From Alphaproteobacteria bacterium (GTDB taxonomy: Bacteria; Pseudomonadota; Alphaproteobacteria; Sphingomonadales; Sphingomonadaceae): DNA of 56,021 nucleotides. Positions 7,802 to 16,484 of the stretch are shown here, one piece after another. The translations under genes and the position numbers were made by a program. The notes under the pieces were generated by a model, which had not been told where the DNA came from, did not search any database, and was given only the letters and a program-made list of their open reading frames with translations. The DNA lies in contig JAUIFP010000007.1 in assembly GCA_030430365.1 (NCBI GenBank), positions 1 through 56,021 on the forward strand. Reading direction: 5' to 3'. The first letter of the stretch is position 1. Each line of letters starts with the position of its first letter.

Positions 7802-10378
7802 ATGCGAACGATCCGCACGACCTGTCCCTATTGCGGCGTTGGCTGCGGCGTCTCTGCAGACGTTTCGGCTGGGCGGGAGCTGCGGGTCAGGGGAGACAAG
7901 GATCATCCCGCCAATCGCGGGGCGCTCTGTTCCAAAGGTACCCATTTGGGAGAAACGGTGGGCCTGGAAGGCCGGCTGCTCCACCCGATGATCGGGGAAG
8001 AGCGCGTCCATTGGGATGATGCGCTGGACGAAGTCGCGGGCCGGATGCGGCAGACGATGGAACAATACGGGCCGGACAGCGTGGCGTTCTACGTCTCGGG
8101 CCAATTGCTGACCGAAGATTACTACGTCGCCAACAAGCTCGCGAAGGGATTTATCGGCACCGGCAATATCGACACGAATTCGCGTTTGTGCATGGCCAGC
8201 GCCGTTGCGGCGCATATGCGCGCATTCGGCGAGGACATCGTTCCCTGCAGCTATGAGGATCTGGATGCGGCGGATCTGATCGTCCTGGTCGGCTCCAACA
8301 CGGCATGGTGCCATCCGGTGATCTGGCAGCGGATCGAACGGGCGCGCGAACGCCGCGGCGCCAAACTGGTCGTGATCGATCCGCGCAAGACCGAGACCGC
8401 CGAGCGCGCCGATCTGCATATCCCCGTCGCACCCGATGGCGACGTTGCCCTGTTCAACGCCCTGCTGAACGAAATGCGCCGACGGGGGCGAACCGACGAG
8501 GCTTTCCTGCAGGCGCATTGCCTCGAGCCTGATGGCTTCTGGGATGCGCTGGAAGGAACGGAGCCGGGTATCCCGGCGCGCATGTTCGATCGGCTGGGAG
8601 AGCTGGTGGCGGGCCGCGACCGGATGATCACTCTGTTCAGCCAGGGGGCAAACCAGTCGGTTGGCGGAACCGACAAGGGCAATGCAATCATCAATCTGCA
8701 TCTCGCCACTGGGCGCATCAACCGCCACGGCGCCGGACCTTTCAGCATCACCGGGCAGCCTAATGCGATGGGGGGGCGGGAAGTTGGCGGCCTCTCGACC
8801 ATGCTGGCCTGTCATCTTGGCTTTTCCAAGGAAGAACAGCTGGCTGTGGTCGACTTCTGGAACTCGCCTCAGGTGGCTTCCGGCACCGGGCTCAAGGCCG
8901 TCGACCTGTTCCGTGCGGTTCATTCCGGGCAGATCAAGTTCCTCTGGATCATGGCCACCAATCCCGCCGTCTCGATGCCGGATGCCGGTTTCGTGCGCGA
9001 TGCGCTTGCGCGCTGCCCCACCGTCGTGGTCTCCGATGTGATTGGCGGGACCGATACGGCACGCTTCGCACATATCCGCCTGCCTGCCCACGCCTGGGCG
9101 GAAAAGGACGGCACGGTCACGAATTCGGAACGCCGGATCAGCCGCCAGCGCAGCCTGTTCCCCGCGCCGGGCGAGGCACGGCCCGATTGGCAGATTGTCT
9201 GCCAGGTTGCCTCAAGGCTCGGTTTTGGGAGCGCATTTGACTTTGCGAGCCCGGCAGAGGTTTTCCGGGAATATGCCGCCATGACGGCACTATCCGCGGC
9301 ACATGGCAAGTTGCTGGACCTGACCGCATGGGCCGATTGCAGCGACCGTGAATATGAGGACATGCAGCCCTTCCAGTGGGGCGGCCTCCATCCTTGCAAG
9401 GCCGGTTTCCCCACGGCCGACGGGAAGGCACGGCTGGTATCGGTGAAGCCGCTCGTCCAGGCGAACGCCACTGCGTCCTATCCCTTGCGGCTAAACACTG
9501 GCCGCTACCGCGATCAGTGGCACACCATGACCCGCACCGGGCTCAGCGCCAAGCTGTCGGTGCATCGGCGCGAGCCGCTGGTCGAAGTGCATCCGGACGA
9601 TGCGGCGGCATACGGCCTGTCCGATTGCGGGCTTGCGCGCGTGACGACGGAGCAGGGCGACACGGTTTTTCGCGTGAATATGTCTTCCGCACAAAAGCGG
9701 GGGCAGATCTTCGCACCGATGCATTGGAGCGATGCGATGAGCGGGGGCGGGCGGACCGGTCGCCTGGCGAGGAGCGACAACGATCCCCATTCGGGCCAGC
9801 CGGGCTTCAAGGATACACCGGCCGCCGTCGAAGCGGTAATGCCGGAATGGCGCGCATTTCTGCTGTCGCGTGAAATCGTCGTACCTGACGCCCTCTATTG
9901 GGCACGCGCGCGTATCGCAGGGGGTTGGCTTTACGAGCTGGCGGGCGATGGCGCCGTCGATATCGGATCCCTCTTGCCAGGCGGAACACGCAGCGAGGTG
10001 GCCGATGAAGCGCGGGGGATGCGGCGGATCGTGGTGACCGGGCAGGATGACGCAGTGTGCGCCGCGCTGTTCATCACGCGCAGCGGCGAATTACCTCCGC
10101 GGGATTGGCTGGAACGCCAGTTTGCGAGCGGGGAGGGGGCCATTCCCGAGCTTCTTGCCGGGCGCCCGGCCAAAGCGCTTCCGGATAGGGGGGCAACGAT
10201 CTGCGTGTGCCACGATGTCGGGGAGCAGCAGATACTCTCCGCAGTGGCCGACGGCGCCGACAGCGTTGCAGCGATAGGCAAGCGTACTTGCGCCGGAACC
10301 AATTGTGGATCGTGCCGGCCGATCCTCGCCCGACTTCTCGAAGAAGCGCAAACCGCAATCCAGGAGGCAGCGCAATGA
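7802..10378 (+). CDS. nasC: Assimilatory nitrate reductase catalytic subunit (molybdopterin oxidoreductase)
   Basis: An 858-residue bis-MGD enzyme. The N-terminal [4Fe-4S] motif is TC8PYC11GVGC15 with a fourth cysteine in ALC43SKG. Landmarks of the Nas/NapA family follow: GTGNIDTNSRLCMASAV, VLVGSNTAWCHP and ITGQPNAMGGREVGG. The C terminus (about 790-840) carries a BFD-like [2Fe-2S] domain, ICVCHD...CAGTNCGSCRPIL, found in many NasA/NasC proteins. It reduces nitrate to nitrite in the cytoplasm and feeds NirBD. No separate electron-transfer subunit (NasB diaphorase or NasG-like ferredoxin) is encoded nearby, so the donor is unknown. The stop overlaps the globin start. Confidence 0.93.
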   Translation: MRTIRTTCPYCGVGCGVSADVSAGRELRVRGDKDHPANRGALCSKGTHLGETVGLEGRLLHPMIGEERVHWDDALDEVAGRMRQTMEQYGPDSVAFYVSGQLLTEDYYVANKLAKGFIGTGNIDTNSRLCMASAVAAHMRAFGEDIVPCSYEDLDAADLIVLVGSNTAWCHPVIWQRIERARERRGAKLVVIDPRKTETAERADLHIPVAPDGDVALFNALLNEMRRRGRTDEAFLQAHCLEPDGFWDALEGTEPGIPARMFDRLGELVAGRDRMITLFSQGANQSVGGTDKGNAIINLHLATGRINRHGAGPFSITGQPNAMGGREVGGLSTMLACHLGFSKEEQLAVVDFWNSPQVASGTGLKAVDLFRAVHSGQIKFLWIMATNPAVSMPDAGFVRDALARCPTVVVSDVIGGTDTARFAHIRLPAHAWAEKDGTVTNSERRISRQRSLFPAPGEARPDWQIVCQVASRLGFGSAFDFASPAEVFREYAAMTALSAAHGKLLDLTAWADCSDREYEDMQPFQWGGLHPCKAGFPTADGKARLVSVKPLVQANATASYPLRLNTGRYRDQWHTMTRTGLSAKLSVHRREPLVEVHPDDAAAYGLSDCGLARVTTEQGDTVFRVNMSSAQKRGQIFAPMHWSDAMSGGGRTGRLARSDNDPHSGQPGFKDTPAAVEAVMPEWRAFLLSREIVVPDALYWARARIAGGWLYELAGDGAVDIGSLLPGGTRSEVADEARGMRRIVVTGQDDAVCAALFITRSGELPPRDWLERQFASGEGAIPELLAGRPAKALPDRGATICVCHDVGEQQILSAVADGADSVAAIGKRTCAGTNCGSCRPILARLLEEAQTAIQEAAQ

Positions 10379-10791
10379 CCCTTCAACAGATCGTTTTGGT
10401 GCAGCAGAGTTTTGTCAAGGTCGAACCGATTGCCGGCCCGGCCGCGGATATTTTCTATAAGCGTCTGTTCGAAATCGCGCCGCAAGTACGGCCGCTCTTT
10501 CCCGACGACATGAAAGAGCAGAAGCGCAAGCTCATGACGATGCTCGGGGTCGCGGTGAACGGCCTGAACCGGCTCGATACGATCCTGCCTGCCGTGCAGG
10601 AGCTTGGGCGCAGGCATATCGGCTATGGTGCGCAGCCGGAGCATTACTCGGTGGTTGGCGAAGCGCTCTTCTTCACGCTCGGGCAGGGCCTGGGAGACGA
10701 CTTCGATGAAGAAACTTCTGCGGCCTGGAGCGAGGCATACGGTTTGCTCTCCGGTGCGATGATCGCCGCTGGGCAGGAGGCAGCGGCATGA
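10375..10791 (+). CDS. Single-domain globin of the nitrate assimilation operon
   Basis: A 138-residue protein with the bacterial haemoglobin/flavohaemoglobin globin pattern: FYKRLFEIAPQVRPLF (B to C helices with Tyr28 and Phe42) and ELGRRHIGYGAQPEHYSVVGEALF, where His81 is the expected proximal haem ligand. No reductase domain is attached. The ATG overlaps the nitrate reductase stop and the stop overlaps the next gene, so translation is coupled on both sides. Globins of this type bind O2 or NO. A role in detoxifying NO made during nitrate/nitrite reduction, or in electron transfer to the reductase, is inference from position. Confidence 0.88.
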   Translation: MTLQQIVLVQQSFVKVEPIAGPAADIFYKRLFEIAPQVRPLFPDDMKEQKRKLMTMLGVAVNGLNRLDTILPAVQELGRRHIGYGAQPEHYSVVGEALFFTLGQGLGDDFDEETSAAWSEAYGLLSGAMIAAGQEAAA

Positions 10792-11570
10792 TCGAGGCAG
10801 GAGAAGTCTGGTTGGTGGGGGCGGGACCGGGCGATCCGGATCTGCTGACCCGCAAGGCAGAGCGGCTAATCAATTGCGCCAGCGTGATCTTTCACGATGC
10901 GCTGGTGGGGCCGGGCGTGCTCGAACTGGTCCCGGACCATGTGCGGCTCGTCCCGGTCGGAAAACGTTCCGGGCGGCATTCCAAGGATCAGAAGACGATC
11001 GACGCGCTGATCGTTGAAGCAGCGTTGTCTGGAGAACGTGTAGTTCGCCTCAAGGGCGGTGACCCGGCGATCTTCGCCCGCGCGACCGAAGAGATCACTG
11101 CTTGCCGCGAGGCTGGAATTTCCGTTCGCATTTGCCCGGGCGTCACGGCCGCCAGTGCTGCTGCGGCGGATCTTGGGCTGTCTCTCACTTTAAGGGGACT
11201 GGCCCGTAAGCTGACTTTCGTAACGGCGCATGCCCGCGCGGGCGAGGAACTGGATCTGGATTGGCATTCGCTTGCGGACGGGCAGGCGACCCTTGCCATC
11301 TATATGGGTAAGTCTGCCGCTGCAGAGGTCTCCGCCCGGTTGATCGAGGCCGGGCTGGCAGCGGATACGCCGGTTGCGCTTGTCGAAAATGCCAGCCTTG
11401 GCTCGCGGCGCCATTTCAAGACCCGGCTGAACCTGCTGCCATTGGCCGCGCGCACGGCGGTCGGCGACGGACCGGCTCTCATCCTGGTGGGCGAAGCCCT
11501 GGGTGAGGCAGGTGTCGGAACAGGAAAGCTGGAGGCAAAGGCGCTGGCAACGCCGGACTTCAGTAATTAG
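10788..11570 (+). CDS. cobA: Uroporphyrinogen-III C-methyltransferase (SUMT)
   Basis: A 260-residue SAM-dependent methyltransferase with the SUMT signatures VGAGPGDPDLLTRKAERL (residues 9-26), VRLKGGDPAIFAR and PGVTAASAAAADLGLSLT. It makes precorrin-2, the first step to sirohaem, the cofactor of NirB, which explains its place as last gene of the operon. No CysG-type dehydrogenase/chelatase domain is fused, so those steps are encoded elsewhere. The ATG overlaps the globin stop. Its 3' end overlaps by four bases the end of the convergent histidine kinase gene. Confidence 0.93.
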   Translation: MIEAGEVWLVGAGPGDPDLLTRKAERLINCASVIFHDALVGPGVLELVPDHVRLVPVGKRSGRHSKDQKTIDALIVEAALSGERVVRLKGGDPAIFARATEEITACREAGISVRICPGVTAASAAAADLGLSLTLRGLARKLTFVTAHARAGEELDLDWHSLADGQATLAIYMGKSAAAEVSARLIEAGLAADTPVALVENASLGSRRHFKTRLNLLPLAARTAVGDGPALILVGEALGEAGVGTGKLEAKALATPDFSN

Positions 11571-12925
11571 GTCGCATCTGCCAGTTGAGCGCCCGGCAGG
11601 CCAATTCGTACGGACAGACCGCCAAGGTCGGATTTATCGAGCCGGAGCTTGCCTGAATGCAGCTCCAATGTCCGTTCCACGAATGCCAGCCCGAGCCCTG
11701 CACCTTGGCCAGGCGACGGACCCTGTGATGGACTGTCCAGCTTATGGAACGGGCGAAGGGCTTCTTGGCGCCTTTCTTCCGGAATGCCTGGGCCATCATC
11801 TTCAATAGCGATTGTCGCGCCGCCGCTCTCATCGACGGTCAGGCGAACCTCGATCCGGTTGGCATAGCGCCGGGCGTTCTCGATCAGATTTTGGATCATG
11901 CGCGTGAACGCGATGGGGCGTACGGACATCGTAAGACTGTCTGGGCCGATGAAACGGATATCTGTGCCCATATCGGCCATATCGTCGACAATGGTGGTCA
12001 GAACGGCCGCCGCATCGATCAGCCGCGCCTGTTCGTCTGCACCGCTGCGGACATAGGCCAGCATTCCATCGATGAAGATTTCCATTTCGGCCATGTCCTG
12101 CCCCATTGCCTCCCGCAATTCGGCATCGTCGGACATGCTCACCCGCAGTTTCATTCGCTGGATGGGCGTCCGCAAATCATGGGACACGGCGATCAGCGCC
12201 TGCGTATTGTCGCGCATGACCTTCAGCAGCCTCGCCTGCATTCCGGCCAGAGCATCGGCCAGGCGCGTCACTTCCTGCGGACCCTTTGGCACGTCGATCG
12301 GCCGTGTGTAGTCCCGTCCCGTTTCGTCGGCAGCGGTGGCAAGCCTGCGCAGTGGGCGAACCATTGTCTGGATCATCAGAAGGGCAAGGCCGAAGACGCT
12401 GGCCAGCAGGACGATGTGGAGCAAGGAAACCAGCCAGAGGGGTGGGGGTGCCTGAAGATAGCGGTTTACACGAAAGGAGATGAAGCTCCCATCGTTCAGC
12501 GCCAACAGACCCACAAGATCACGCTGGCGTGTGTCGGTCCCCGGCATCAAGCTTAGCCTCAATTCGCGGCCTTCCAGCTCGGGCGCGAAGCGAACCAGCC
12601 GTTCGCGCATATTCGCCAATTGCCTTCGTGCGGTGCTGTGATCGGTGATGACGGTGCTGGGAACCCAATTCAGAGCCAGCCCGTCAATTGCAAGGCCATG
12701 CATGAGCCCGGCCCGTTCGCTGCGGGAAGCGGCTTCGGCTACATGGGCGGCGTCAACCAATTGCTGTGCGACCAGCATCGCGCCCGCGGAACCCAGAAGT
12801 TCGCGCTCTTGCCAGCGGTGCAATGCGAGGTTTCCCAGCAGCTCGAGCAATATCGCAATGGCAAGCACCAGAGCGAGGCGGCCTCTCATGCCCTTGGACA
12901 TCCACGGCATTTCCAGGGAACGCAC
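11567..12925 (-). CDS. Two-component sensor histidine kinase (EnvZ/PfeS-like)
   Basis: A 452-residue membrane kinase: transmembrane segments at about 15-36 and 163-186 enclosing a periplasmic sensor region, a HAMP domain (187-240), the dimerisation helix with the phosphoacceptor His249 (VSHDLRTPIQRMK), and a HATPase domain with N box NLIENARRYA, G1 DDGPGIPEE and G2 GAGLGLAFV. The assigned start is GTG, two bases after the response-regulator stop; in-frame ATG codons at residues 6, 9 and 13 are possible. It forms an operon with the regulator gene. Since that pair is divergent from a FepA-like receptor gene, a PfeRS-like role in sensing a ferric siderophore is plausible (inference). Confidence 0.9.
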   Translation of the reverse strand: MRSLEMPWMSKGMRGRLALVLAIAILLELLGNLALHRWQERELLGSAGAMLVAQQLVDAAHVAEAASRSERAGLMHGLAIDGLALNWVPSTVITDHSTARRQLANMRERLVRFAPELEGRELRLSLMPGTDTRQRDLVGLLALNDGSFISFRVNRYLQAPPPLWLVSLLHIVLLASVFGLALLMIQTMVRPLRRLATAADETGRDYTRPIDVPKGPQEVTRLADALAGMQARLLKVMRDNTQALIAVSHDLRTPIQRMKLRVSMSDDAELREAMGQDMAEMEIFIDGMLAYVRSGADEQARLIDAAAVLTTIVDDMADMGTDIRFIGPDSLTMSVRPIAFTRMIQNLIENARRYANRIEVRLTVDESGGATIAIEDDGPGIPEERRQEALRPFHKLDSPSQGPSPGQGAGLGLAFVERTLELHSGKLRLDKSDLGGLSVRIGLPGAQLADAT

Positions 12926-12927
12926 GT

Positions 12928-13656
12928 TCAGGCGAGCTCCACATCGGCGATAAAGGTATAGCCGACGCCGCGGACTGAACGAATGAGTGACTCGCTGCGC
13001 CTGACACCCCCCAGCTTGCGGCGCAGGCGGCTCACCAGTACATCGATGCTGCGATCGCGGGAATGCGGCAAGCGGCTATGGACCAGTTCCAGCAGCCTTT
13101 CGCGCCCGATCGTCCGGTGTGCATGGCGCAGCAGTGTCAGCAGCAGTTCGTGTTCGGCGGCCGTCAGCGAAACCTCCGCGCCCGAAGGCGCGAACAGCTC
13201 TCGCCGTCTGGGATAGAAACGCCAATTGTTGAAGTGATAACATTCCGGCGTCGCGACTTCCGGTGGGATACGGCTCTCTCGCCCGCGGCGCAGCGCCGCT
13301 CTGACGCGGGCAAGCAGTTCCGGCCGGCTAAAGGGTTTGGGAATGTAATCGTCCGCGCCGATATCCAGGCCCGCCACCCTGTCAGCCTCCTGCCCGCGCG
13401 CGCTCACCATGATAATGGGCACCTGGCTGGCCTTTCGGATGCGCCGGCACAGGCTAAGTCCGTCCTCGCCGGGCAGCATGATGTCCAGCAGAATGAGATC
13501 CACGGGCCGGTCGCCCGGATGCGCCATGACCCGCGACAATTCGTTGCCATCCGAAACGCCAGTCGCTTGATAGCCGCATTCTCCCAGCAGGCGCGCGAGC
13601 AGCATGCGCAGAGGCGCGTCGTCTTCAACGACGATGATGTGAGCTGATCTGGCCAT
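12928..13656 (-). CDS. OmpR-family response regulator
   Basis: A 242-residue regulator. The receiver domain (1-120) has the acidic pocket EDD (11-13), phosphoacceptor Asp58 (LILLDIMLPGEDG) and Lys107 (DYIPKPFS). A C-terminal winged-helix DNA-binding domain follows (about 145-238), with LTAAEHELLLTLL, RSIDVLVSRLRRKLG and IRSVRGVGYTF. It is the first gene of a two-gene operon with the histidine kinase. The start codon lies 160 bp from the divergent TonB receptor start, so it probably controls that receptor from the shared intergenic region, as PfeR controls pfeA in Pseudomonas. Confidence 0.92.
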   Translation of the reverse strand: MARSAHIIVVEDDAPLRMLLARLLGECGYQATGVSDGNELSRVMAHPGDRPVDLILLDIMLPGEDGLSLCRRIRKASQVPIIMVSARGQEADRVAGLDIGADDYIPKPFSRPELLARVRAALRRGRESRIPPEVATPECYHFNNWRFYPRRRELFAPSGAEVSLTAAEHELLLTLLRHAHRTIGRERLLELVHSRLPHSRDRSIDVLVSRLRRKLGGVRRSESLIRSVRGVGYTFIADVELA

Positions 13657-13785
13657 CTATTTCGCCGGCTCCTCAATTCAAACAGCACAATCGGTCAATT
13701 CCACCTTCGGCCAATTGTAACAAAGTGTTTCACGTACCCTTGCGCAGATTGACCAAATGACCGGCTGCGACCAGTGCCCCGCCAA

Positions 13786-13815
13786 TGCAAAGCATTCGCA
13801 ATAGCAAGAGGGGCA
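13786..13815 (+). promoter_or_regulatory. Shared element with Fur-like site before the first TonB receptor
   Basis: The 15-mer TGCAAAGCATTCGCA (13786-13800) is a near-palindromic 7-1-7 site, with 5 of 7 arm positions complementary. The half ATTCGCA resembles Fur half-sites of alphaproteobacteria. It overlaps a 22-base block (13794-13815) that matches 20 of 22 bases of the block at 16459-16480 before the second receptor, including CAATAGCAA and AGGGGCA, which also supplies the Shine-Dalgarno. The conservation is read from sequence; Fur binding is inferred. Confidence 0.5.
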
Positions 13816-13816
13816 C

Positions 13817-16216
13817 ATGACAAGATATCTTTCTTCTTTCAACGTTAAGTTGGCTTCCAGCGCAGGAATTCTGGCAATCGGCCTAGCGGCTGCGCCAGCT
13901 GCGGCACAGGAAGAAGACAGCAGGCAAGTGACTGACATCGTCGTAACTGCAGCCGGCTTTGAACAGAAGATCACGGACGCGCCGGCCAGCATCAGCATTG
14001 TTACCGCCGAGGAACTCAGGCAGCGGCCATATGTCGCGCTGATCGATGCAGTGCGCGATCTCGAAGGGGTGGATGTAGGGGAAACATCCGACAAGACGGG
14101 GCAACGCACCATCTCCATTCGGGGCATGGGCGCAGACTACACGCTCATACTGATCGACGGGAAACGCCAGAACAATCATGGCGACATCTATCCGAACAAT
14201 TTCGGCGGCAATCAGTTCAACCACATTCCGCCGCTGGACATGGTCGAGAGGATCGAGGTCATTCGCGGCCCCGCCTCCACGCTCTATGGCGCTGATGCGC
14301 TGGGCGGCGTGATCAACATCATCACCAAGAAGGTTGCCGACCGCTGGACCGGTTCGGCGACGTTCGGCCGGTCCATCCAGGAAGATGATCGCTTCGGCGA
14401 CGACATGACCTTCGATGTCGCCGCCAGCGGGCCGGTTATCCCGGACTTGCTCGGCCTATCCGTGCGCGGTTCCATTTATGAGCGCATTGCCTCCAATCCC
14501 GAATATGAAGCGGCGATCGATCCGGATGGCGGTGTGCATGTGCGCAGCCTGGGCTTCGGCAGAGGCGGGCGCACAGTCGACAATACGAACAAGAGTGCGG
14601 GCTTTTCGCTCAGTCTGGCGCCCAGCGATACGCAAAGCCTGGTGTTCGACTACGACATCTCAAAGCAAACCTACGACAACACGCCCAACTACGATCCGGA
14701 AACGGATACCACCAGCTATCCGCTTGGCACGTTAGACAGCGTGGAGCGGATCTGGCTGGCCCGGGGCGGTGTGGTGGCCCCTCGCACGGGCTATGCCGAA
14801 GAGCAGAAATTTGACCGAATGAATTGGTCGCTCACGCACAATGGCGAATGGGGCCGCGTGCGCAGCTTCGTCTCCCTGGCCTATGTGCAAACGGAGAATA
14901 ACGGACGCACGCTGCCATTCTCCGTTGCCGAGCGCGTGGAGCTGCAGGGTCTGTGGGATGCGGCATGTGTTGCGGCTGGCGGAGCGGCTGGATGCGGAAG
15001 CGCATCGCTGGACGATCTGACCAGCGAACAATACGCCGCCGTCGAAGGGTTCTTGCCGCGCCCGGATCGTCCGCTGGAAAGCAATCAGTACACTCTCGAT
15101 GCGCGGCTGGATATTCCGCTCGACGGGGTGCTGGGCAACCACCGCTTCGTACTCGGCGGCCAATATATCGACGGCGAGTTGGAGGACGGGGTCTTCGGCA
15201 TGGAAGGCAGTGCGGAAGGCTTGGACGCCGTGCAGGAACAGAAAATGTGGTCGCTCTTTGCCGAGGATAACTGGTCTCCGCTGGAGGCGCTGACGATCAC
15301 GGGGGGCGTCCGATACGACAAGCATGACGTGTTTGGCGGCCGTGTCAGCCCGCGCCTTTACGGGGTACTCGAGATCTCGCCGAGCTGGACGGTGAAAGGC
15401 GGTGTCAGCACCGGCTACAAGACCCCCAAAACAACCGATCTGTATGACGGCATAACCGGCTTTGGTGGGCAGGGGACCAGCCCCTGGACGGGCAATCCCG
15501 ATCTAGAACCGGAAACCAGTGTGAATCTGGAAGCTGCCCTGTACTGGACGGCTCCCTCAGGATCGCACAATTTCAACGTCACGGTGTTCCAGAACGATTT
15601 CAAGAACAAGATTCAGCGGGCTCCGGTGACGCAGACTTGCGCGGAAACCGGCGGTGTGCGGCCATGCGCCAATCTGGGATCTTATTGGGAAATTCTGGGC
15701 ATCGGCAGCTTGAACCAGCCGATCAATGTCGACGAGGCCCGGATCCGCGGTGTCGAAGTGGCGGGCCGGTACGAATTCCTGGACGGGCTTTCCCTGCGTG
15801 CGAATTATACGCTGACGGATAGCAAGCAGCTGAGCGGAGCCGATGAGGGGCTGCCTCTTACAAATTCGGCCAAGCACATGGCCAATGCCACGCTGGACTG
15901 GAACGTCACCGATCGTCTCAGCACGCAGCTGATGGGCGAATTGCGCTCCAGCCGCTATCGCGGTGTAGACACGCTCACCGGCGAGCATCTCTATTACAAG
16001 AGCTACAAGGTTCTCAATCTGGGGGTGCAGTACCGGTTCAACGATTTCGTCACCTTCAGCGGCCGCGTGAACAATCTCCTGGATGAAGACTTCACCAGCT
16101 ACCAGACGACTTTCGTCGATGACGGCTTTGGTGGTTGGGAAGCCAGCTATCAGGACGATTACAATAACAAGGACAAGGCTCGCAGTTATTGGGTGAGCGT
16201 GAACGCTCGCTTCTAG
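13817..16216 (+). CDS. TonB-dependent receptor, FepA/CirA-like catecholate siderophore type
   Basis: A 799-residue outer-membrane receptor. It has a signal peptide (about 1-34, ending APAAAQ), a TonB-box-like DIVVTAAGF and a plug domain with ASISIVTAEELRQRPYVALIDAVRDLEGV, ISIRGMGADYTLILIDGKR and VERIEVIRGPASTLYGADALGGVINIITKK. A 22-strand barrel follows, ending in the aromatic residue of VSVNARF. The plug closely follows the FepA/PfeA/CirA pattern, so ferric catecholates are the best guess. The divergent two-component operon and the Fur-like site support iron-regulated siderophore uptake. The start ATG has AGAGGGGCAC upstream. A strong hairpin follows the gene. Confidence 0.88.
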   Translation: MTRYLSSFNVKLASSAGILAIGLAAAPAAAQEEDSRQVTDIVVTAAGFEQKITDAPASISIVTAEELRQRPYVALIDAVRDLEGVDVGETSDKTGQRTISIRGMGADYTLILIDGKRQNNHGDIYPNNFGGNQFNHIPPLDMVERIEVIRGPASTLYGADALGGVINIITKKVADRWTGSATFGRSIQEDDRFGDDMTFDVAASGPVIPDLLGLSVRGSIYERIASNPEYEAAIDPDGGVHVRSLGFGRGGRTVDNTNKSAGFSLSLAPSDTQSLVFDYDISKQTYDNTPNYDPETDTTSYPLGTLDSVERIWLARGGVVAPRTGYAEEQKFDRMNWSLTHNGEWGRVRSFVSLAYVQTENNGRTLPFSVAERVELQGLWDAACVAAGGAAGCGSASLDDLTSEQYAAVEGFLPRPDRPLESNQYTLDARLDIPLDGVLGNHRFVLGGQYIDGELEDGVFGMEGSAEGLDAVQEQKMWSLFAEDNWSPLEALTITGGVRYDKHDVFGGRVSPRLYGVLEISPSWTVKGGVSTGYKTPKTTDLYDGITGFGGQGTSPWTGNPDLEPETSVNLEAALYWTAPSGSHNFNVTVFQNDFKNKIQRAPVTQTCAETGGVRPCANLGSYWEILGIGSLNQPINVDEARIRGVEVAGRYEFLDGLSLRANYTLTDSKQLSGADEGLPLTNSAKHMANATLDWNVTDRLSTQLMGELRSSRYRGVDTLTGEHLYYKSYKVLNLGVQYRFNDFVTFSGRVNNLLDEDFTSYQTTFVDDGFGGWEASYQDDYNNKDKARSYWVSVNARF

Positions 16217-16230
16217 AGCGCTTGCTGGGC

Positions 16231-16265
16231 CTGGCGAGGGGCGATGCATTTGCGCCTCTCGCCAG
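16231..16265 (+). terminator. Hairpin after the first TonB receptor
   Basis: A stem of 13 bp with one G-T pair (16231-16243 with 16253-16265) and a 9-base loop starts 15 bases after the receptor stop. The 3' side is followed by AGTTCATTC rather than a clean T-run, so termination efficiency is uncertain. The rest of the gap to 16484 holds the promoter region of the next receptor and no gene. Confidence 0.6.
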
Positions 16266-16450
16266 AGTTCATTCCCGTCAACTTGATCTAACCTGTTTCG
16301 AAATCAATGACGCGACGCGACATTTGTGGCGCGTAGTCGTCCAAGCCGTGCAATTCGGCCGCTGCCAGGCGGGCAGTTTCCTATCGCAACCCTAGGCAGA
16401 CCAAGGGAATTTTATCCTTGTGCCGTGGCTGACGCAGCTATAGTTGCGAT

Positions 16451-16480
16451 TGCGTTCGATTCTCAATAGCAATAGGGGCA
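16451..16480 (+). promoter_or_regulatory. Shared element with Fur-like half site before the second TonB receptor
   Basis: ATTCTCA (16459-16465) equals a classical Fur half-site. The 22-base block 16459-16480 repeats the block at 13794-13815 with two differences. It ends five bases before the receptor ATG (16485) and contains its ribosome-binding AGGGG. The left half of the would-be palindrome (TGCGTTC) is weak. The match is read from sequence; the regulator is inferred. Confidence 0.5.
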
Positions 16481-16484
16481 TAGA

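Noticed and set aside
7739-9091. 450-codon minus-strand frame opposite nasC, and a similar one opposite nirB at 5944-7401
   Set aside because: Both are antisense to clear enzymes with intact cofactor motifs; they are composition artefacts.
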